64,000 bases of DNA, taken from positions 16,518,760 to 16,582,759 of the forward strand of contig NC_037265.1 in assembly GCF_000002425.4 (NCBI RefSeq), written 5' to 3'. Position numbers and translations under genes: made by a program. Origin of the DNA: Physcomitrium patens (Eukaryota; Streptophyta; Bryopsida; Funariales; Funariaceae). Shown here piece by piece: positions 58,551 through 64,000 of the stretch (its first letter is position 1; each line of letters starts with the position of its first letter). Below the pieces are notes generated by a model. That model was not told the DNA's origin. It searched no databases and saw nothing but the letters and a program-made list of their open reading frames with translations.

Positions 58551-60847
58551 CTCGTCCTCAACTTCTGCTCCCCAAAAAACACTACAGAATTCCACACAAT
58601 ATTCAACAAACTCTCATGGATCTCTCTTAACAACGCTGATACTTCTACGCTTGTGCTGAATGGTACAATTGATAATTCGTGGGACCGCTAACCTCATATA
58701 ATATACACTCGCAAAACGAGTTTCGAGATGAAATCCCCATGTTAGGTGTCGTGAGGAGATTCGTGTGAATGGCCGAGATTTTGGACGAGGCATGTAGAGA
58801 GTGTAGGTCAGATCTAGAAAGCAAGCGTCGTGGGGAGCAGGGATTGCAGGAAAAACGATGATGTGTGCAGGTTGCTCACACTTGGCCGCCGTGGGGGGAC
58901 GAGGCGAAGATTGGCACCCACCTGGAATCACTTTTTGGATCTCACGGCCTGGTGGAGTTCCTTGGCTGCGCAGAATTAGCGATGCAGATGCTCATCATCT
59001 AACAAACTCTGATCCATCATCGTCCTCCTGCAACCCTGCTCGCTGACTTCCTTCCTCACTCACTCACTCACTCGCTTGCTTGATTGATTTATTTGATTGT
59101 TAGAAAGTGAGGGACGCCATCGCCGCACCACTAATTAACTAGCACACTGCAGCAATCTGCATGATTGCACATCGATCGATCGATCCATACTTCGACACAC
59201 TGCATCGTCTCGGTATCTCCGCATCCTCCGATGCACACCCCCCCCCGCCCTTCTTTTTATTTGTTTTTTTTTTTATTCCAGTTCTGGTAATGTCCAGGGT
59301 TGAGTAGCAGCAGGAGGGTGGTGGTGGTGTATTATATCAAGGAGAAGATGATTGATGGTTGAAATAGTTTTGATTTTTATTGATTAACATTCCTATATAT
59401 ATACATACATGGGTGTGTGGGCAAAACTATCAATGCATCAAAACATGTAGTGCAAAAAATAGAATAAAAATGATTTAAAACAATCAAATTAAATTGTGTT
59501 TTTGAAATAGATCATACAGTATCAATTGGATGATATGGATTATTATTCTAGAAATGTAACCAATTTTTTTGTAAAAAGTTATGTATTTTTTAATATGCCA
59601 TGATAACTTAGGAGAAGTTGTATTGTTAATTAGTAAGCATGCATGTATAGAAAATAATTTGAACCTTATTACTCGGTGAATTGAATCTATGAGAATATTG
59701 CAAAGTTGGTAAAGTAAACAACTGTTTTTAAATCTTCTTTACCAACTGGAGTCAATTGCTTTAACTTCCAATTCACAAAACCCATGGAAGTTGGTCGTCA
59801 GCTTTAATTTCTTAACAGAGCAGTGTGGCATGGGAGAAGTATGGAGACCTTCATCCTTAATAATCAATTCGGAAATACTCTCATACTCTCTGAAGATCAC
59901 AGAAGAATGCAGGATGTTTTCTCACAACTCTTCTTGCACAGCTAATCTCTGAGCGCTCCTCCTCAAGCATACGTGTTCTAAAACACATACAAAAGCTGAG
60001 ACATGTTCCAAAAGCTGATGAATAAATTCAATAACAGCATACGATAGACACGCATAAATCGGTGTGTGCAATACACTGACCTTCCTATTATTACACCCTC
60101 TAATACAACATTCTGGCGTATCCCAGGAATCATAGTATTGAAGAACACACAAATTTTCCGACTTAAACTCATAACTAGCCCTGAACTATCACTTTGACAC
60201 ATAAATTGCTACATAACACGATAGTGAAGTTTGAGGATTCCGAATCAAAGATGTGATTGAGATTTGAGGGTGCTAGATTTACCCATCACAGTTGATTACA
60301 AATTAAATATGGTACATTTAGGGGTATTAAAACCATTATCTCTGCATCGCTCAGGGGCAGAGAGCTATCCAGGACTGCGTTAAAGCCAAATCCAGAGTTA
60401 TTACGAACACTACTCTAGGCTCCTTGAAAAACTGGCTGCCACCAATAGTATACAACGTAAGCCTTTGTTTGGGTCCTTACCCACTTTATTGCTGAACAAG
60501 CACGTTGTGCATAAAGCAAAGATGCTACAAGTACACCTCAAAACGTACCTGCAAAACAAAAATCACAGTTCAGATTGAAATGATAAGTCACTTAAGACCC
60601 CGTTGTGGAAATACTATCTACGTAGAACCAAATGACAAAACTCATGAAACACTCGCTCCTAATGTTGAATAGTGCGTATCAGAAATGCACCTTCGAAATG
60701 GCAATTCACCTGTGGTACCCAAATTCAAATGCTCCTCCCATAATTTGCTAGAGGGTTGAAAGGAACAGTAGGCGACACAAGTGAGGGCAAAGAGATGTTC
60801 GAAAGCTGTCATACCTCTGAATAATGAGGTAAAAAAACAAAACCCAT
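58551..60847. other. Upstream region of the plastid-protein gene and 3' side of the gar2-related gene
   Basis: Contains the minus-strand promoter and leader (58551-~59050), a CTCA repeat at about 59055-59073, a C run and T run at 59225-59275, AT-rich DNA at 59340-59700, and the likely 3' UTR of the next gene just below 60848. No additional gene seen. Confidence 0.45.
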
Positions 60848-62065
60848 CTAATACTTATGTCTTGATCGACATAATCTGAAGAAACAGCAACCACTTATTC
60901 GATTTTTCTTCTTTAGATACCGAGGGTCAGGTTTAGCCATTCTAACTGGGCTGCTATTATAATCTGGAGGCGCCAAGCTGCGTAGCAAAAAGATGCGTCA
61001 GCTCAAGCTAACAATGATCAGTTCTTTGAATAAAGAATGAGGTCCAGCATGCTACAAACTGTTCCCTCCAAATAAGAAATGGGGAGAACATGAGAAAACT
61101 TGAAAGAAAAATCATCTGCTGAGCTCTTTCTACAAGTTGAATACTAAAGATAAAAAGACATAATGCTTTGCAGCCTCCATCTGGCATGAAAAGAATAATT
61201 GGTGTAAAAGCCATTACTAGCCCACATGAACACGTCAGGTCATTAAAATGAAAATGAGTTTTTGTGTTGTTTTGGTCTGATTATTCCTGCAAATCCATTT
61301 CAGGATTAATACATAGAAATGTAATTACATATTTGAAAGGCGCAACCAACATCACACAATTTCAAGAGCTCCATCTGGTTACCTCCTTACATTGGAAAAA
61401 CAAAAGATCGATTGCTTGTGGTGCTGCTGTCAGACCGGAGTGACATGCTTCCGGAATATTGAAGTATACTCGGCCCATTCTGTGACTGTCCATAAGAATA
61501 GCGCCCAGGATGCATTACTTGCCCAGAATATAGAAGCGTCGTTGCATCAGAGTCAGGATAAGCAAACCCTTCGCTGCTCCTCGGTGAGTCGATCTCTTCA
61601 TCAGTAGTCTCTCCTGGATGCTCAAATCTACTCCCTATTACTGGGGCCAGAATTTGTACAACGCCGGGGGCAGGTATCTCAGCTGAGTGGGTTGACTCTG
61701 CAGTAGTGCCCGCGTCCAGAAATGCTCCATTTTCTGCCCGTCCGTCTGGATCAACGCAAAAACAAAATACATCACAATCCTAAAGTCATCATAATTATCA
61801 TCTGCGATTGCACATCAATCACAAGAAAAAAAAACCATAAACGGTAACAAAGCAAGATTTTATTTAGATATATATTGTTCGTATATATTTAAATATAAAT
61901 TTTTAAATTCGATGTTTTATTTTTATGATGCTTAAACTTATTTTTTTTACAAAAACAAACAAACAAAACATAAAAACGCATATTTGTGATCAGTAACTCA
62001 CTCTGATGAGTAAAAAAAAACAGAAAAAATAAACAAATAAACAAACAAACAAACAAACAAACAAC

Positions 62066-62111
<46 letters not shown>

Positions 62112-63396
62112 TCATAAATAATGACACCTACATATGTGCAAATCTTAATGTGGACATACCTGGTGTTAGATCCTCCATGGGTGTCGCTGCCAAGTCAACA
62201 TCCACGCAGGACTTTTCGGACATACTACCTAGTCCAGCAGATGACGACAATATATCTGAATTTCCAGGTGCTTGATCCTCCTGACCATAATCATCAGCTT
62301 GCAACCCAAATGCGGAGTGTTCAACATTGAAGTTTGGAACGTAGGAAGGAAACACGGTTCTCCACCTCTCAATCTCTCCTAATGGATTTGTATTGTCTGA
62401 TGCATGTTCAGAACTTGCAAAAGCATGCTTATTTTCTCCAGATCTTTCTTGGTCTAAAGCAGGTTCTGCATATTCCTTCCTTTCCACCGAAAGATCGTTT
62501 GTATCGCGTTCGTCTGAAAGATCAGAAATAAGAGATTCCCCTGCACGGTCCGACTCACCACTATTGGGATTCCGGAGCTCAGTTCCATCATATCCAAACT
62601 TACTATGCTCTACCTCTAACTCACTGCCCTCAATCTTTCGGTTTTGTGCACCAGGCGAATCACTTGAGCTTGTGCCCTCTTCCGGAACTTCTAATGAGCC
62701 TTCCGATGTACCTACTATTTCATCTTTACTACTGAAAGTGTCAGAAATCCTCGATATAAGCTCGGGTGTACGTGCTGAATCCCCACTGAAGTGGGCAGCG
62801 TCAACCAAGCTGGAGTCAGAAAGAGCCTGAACTTGTTCAGTAGTCTCTTCCGCCTGCAACGACAAAGGGCAAACAAATCCAGCTTCAAGTTTTCTCCCTA
62901 GTGTAGTGTCCGTCATGCTTTCACCCACACCTAGTTTTGCCTCCTTATCATCATCTACACAATTCTGATCCATTAAGACGTCAGTTGGCTCGGTTCTAAA
63001 AGCCAAAGTGCTCGGATGATTATCAGGACTAACTCGATGTGGCAGCCTTCTTAGTCTTTTAATAGAAAACGACGGCAAATCTCCATCCCCGTTTCCATAA
63101 ACCTGAGAATCAGGATTCCCATTGCTCTTGTGAGCATAGTCTGGTTCACCAGATTTATTGCTCCGATTATTTAAACTTTCCTGATCTTCTTCAACTTTTT
63201 TATTCTCAGCTGACCTTAATGCCAAAGTCTCACTCAGATTTTGCCCATCCAGCGGCGCATCTTCTTGACCACTTCTAGATCCAGGCTCACCTCCACTACC
63301 ACCTTTCGTTCTCATGGAATGATTGTCTTCATTATTTTTCACCATCTCCTCTGCCATAGATTCTTCTGATGCTGCCTCGGTTACGAATGTGCCCAT
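60848..63396 (-). CDS. Plant-specific protein of the family annotated as 18S pre-ribosomal assembly protein gar2-related
   Basis: Exons 63396-62160, 61745-61391 and 60977-60848 join with GT/AG in phases 1 and 2, giving 573 aa. An in-frame TAG just upstream supports the ATG. The first ~470 residues are acidic, Ser-rich and low-complexity, probably disordered. The conserved end spans the last two exons: LRSDSSTTSNRSFVFP, a spacer, NSSPVRMAKPDPRYLKKK, and a basic Cys-containing tail RISGCCFFRLCRSRHKY. The SDSSTTS-x-SFxFP...SPVRM module is what I recall from angiosperm proteins given the gar2-related name. That name reflects acidic Ser-rich similarity to yeast GAR2 and is weak evidence for ribosome biogenesis. 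The Cys/basic tail could be S-acylated and hold the protein at a membrane (inference). Reading through the donor after FVFP would end after one more residue and lose the tail. Confidence 0.82.
62033..62109. repeat. (AAAC)n followed by poly(A) in intron 1 of the gar2-related gene
   Basis: AAAC units to about 62064, then 43 A bases (62067-62109) on the + strand, i.e. T-rich within the intron of the minus-strand gene. It ends 51 bp from the donor at 62159. Confidence 0.9.
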
Positions 63397-64000
63397 CTTC
63401 CACTATACCATCCAGAATTGGAATTCGAGGTAGAAACATTAAATCCTGCGCTGGCAAAGAGGTTGTGCTGCCGACGTGAACCGCCACATATGCTAGCAAC
63501 ATTCATGACATCCCTCTACGTAATGTTGTAAGCGCATGTGTAACTCGCCCAATAACCTGTAAGCAACTCATGAGCGAATGAAATGCTTCAGACTAATCGA
63601 TACACTCCTACAGGAGCGGCTCAAATAAGAGATCAAAGGACCCCCCCCCCCCCGCCAAATCAAATAGCAAACGGAGCGAGGAAAAGACAAAGATGGCCAT
63701 TTTTTAAAATAAATTAAAGAGTACTTCAGAAATTTTATTACACTTTCTTGCTGTAAGGAAACGAGGTATCTAGAGCGGCCTGTAACAGCAAGCAGACAAC
63801 AAGAGCCCCGGTGAATTAAAACTACATCACTTCAACGACACAAAGCCTAAGCTCGATAAACCTGAAGGCCATAAAGCGGGGGAACGAGCACTTCTTCACA
63901 GTATACCGAGGAAATGTGCAAGGCGTGAAAAATTCTTCAAACTCTCGGCTCCGTTTTATGCATCGAAATCGGCAGTAACAGCTTAAAGTGACTAGTGACA
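63397..64000. other. Leader and promoter side of the gar2-related gene
   Basis: About 600 bp without a supported gene. It includes a run of 13 C at 63641-63653. It probably holds the 5' UTR and promoter on the minus strand. Confidence 0.45.

Overview
The window is nuclear DNA of a land plant, most likely a moss such as Physcomitrium patens or a relative. This rests on intron-containing plant genes (RUS/DUF647, STOP1-type zinc finger, cytosolic uL2/RPL8, an NIP aquaporin whose aligned pore residues read F/A/A/R), on telo-box motifs in gene leaders, and on nested Ty3/gypsy chromoviruses set in very AT-rich, (AT)n-studded DNA. The species is an inference; no marker here settles it.

Layout. 1-4774: a ten-exon RUS-family gene (+). 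4775-10087: non-coding DNA that probably includes the leader of the next gene. 10088-12236: a two-coding-exon STOP1-like C2H2 factor (+) with an overlapping upstream ORF. 14116-~49380: a retrotransposon island. It holds A1 (14121-20491, minus strand, complete, TSD AATAG); an AT-rich stretch; a decayed family-B relic (24554-26755) carrying a degenerate telomere-like repeat; A2 (26756-32573, minus, cut by a 100-N gap); A3 (about 32705-45185, plus), which is split by a nested family-B element (34209-40327, minus, TSD GAACC); a 289-bp LTR fragment; and a strongly AT-decayed A relic. 51270-52218: RPL8/uL2 (+). 55813-57340: NIP aquaporin (+). 57790-58550: a small probable plastid protein (-). 60848-63396: a plant-specific protein of the family annotated as gar2-related (-).

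The host genes are unrelated housekeeping, stress and transport genes and form no operon or cluster. The most unusual material is in the retroelements. Both families carry a third ORF of 117-140 codons between the integrase-chromodomain and the 3' LTR, sharing a GHYR-x-L-x-GP-x-NHL-x-REQ core. All three A copies share the same two stop codons in the integrase core, and A2 and A3 share four more lesions. The A family has therefore been copied after its pol was disabled, which points to mobilisation in trans or segmental duplication.

Exon boundaries were set by eye from reading-frame continuity, GT/AG sites and family similarity. No search or alignment program was run.
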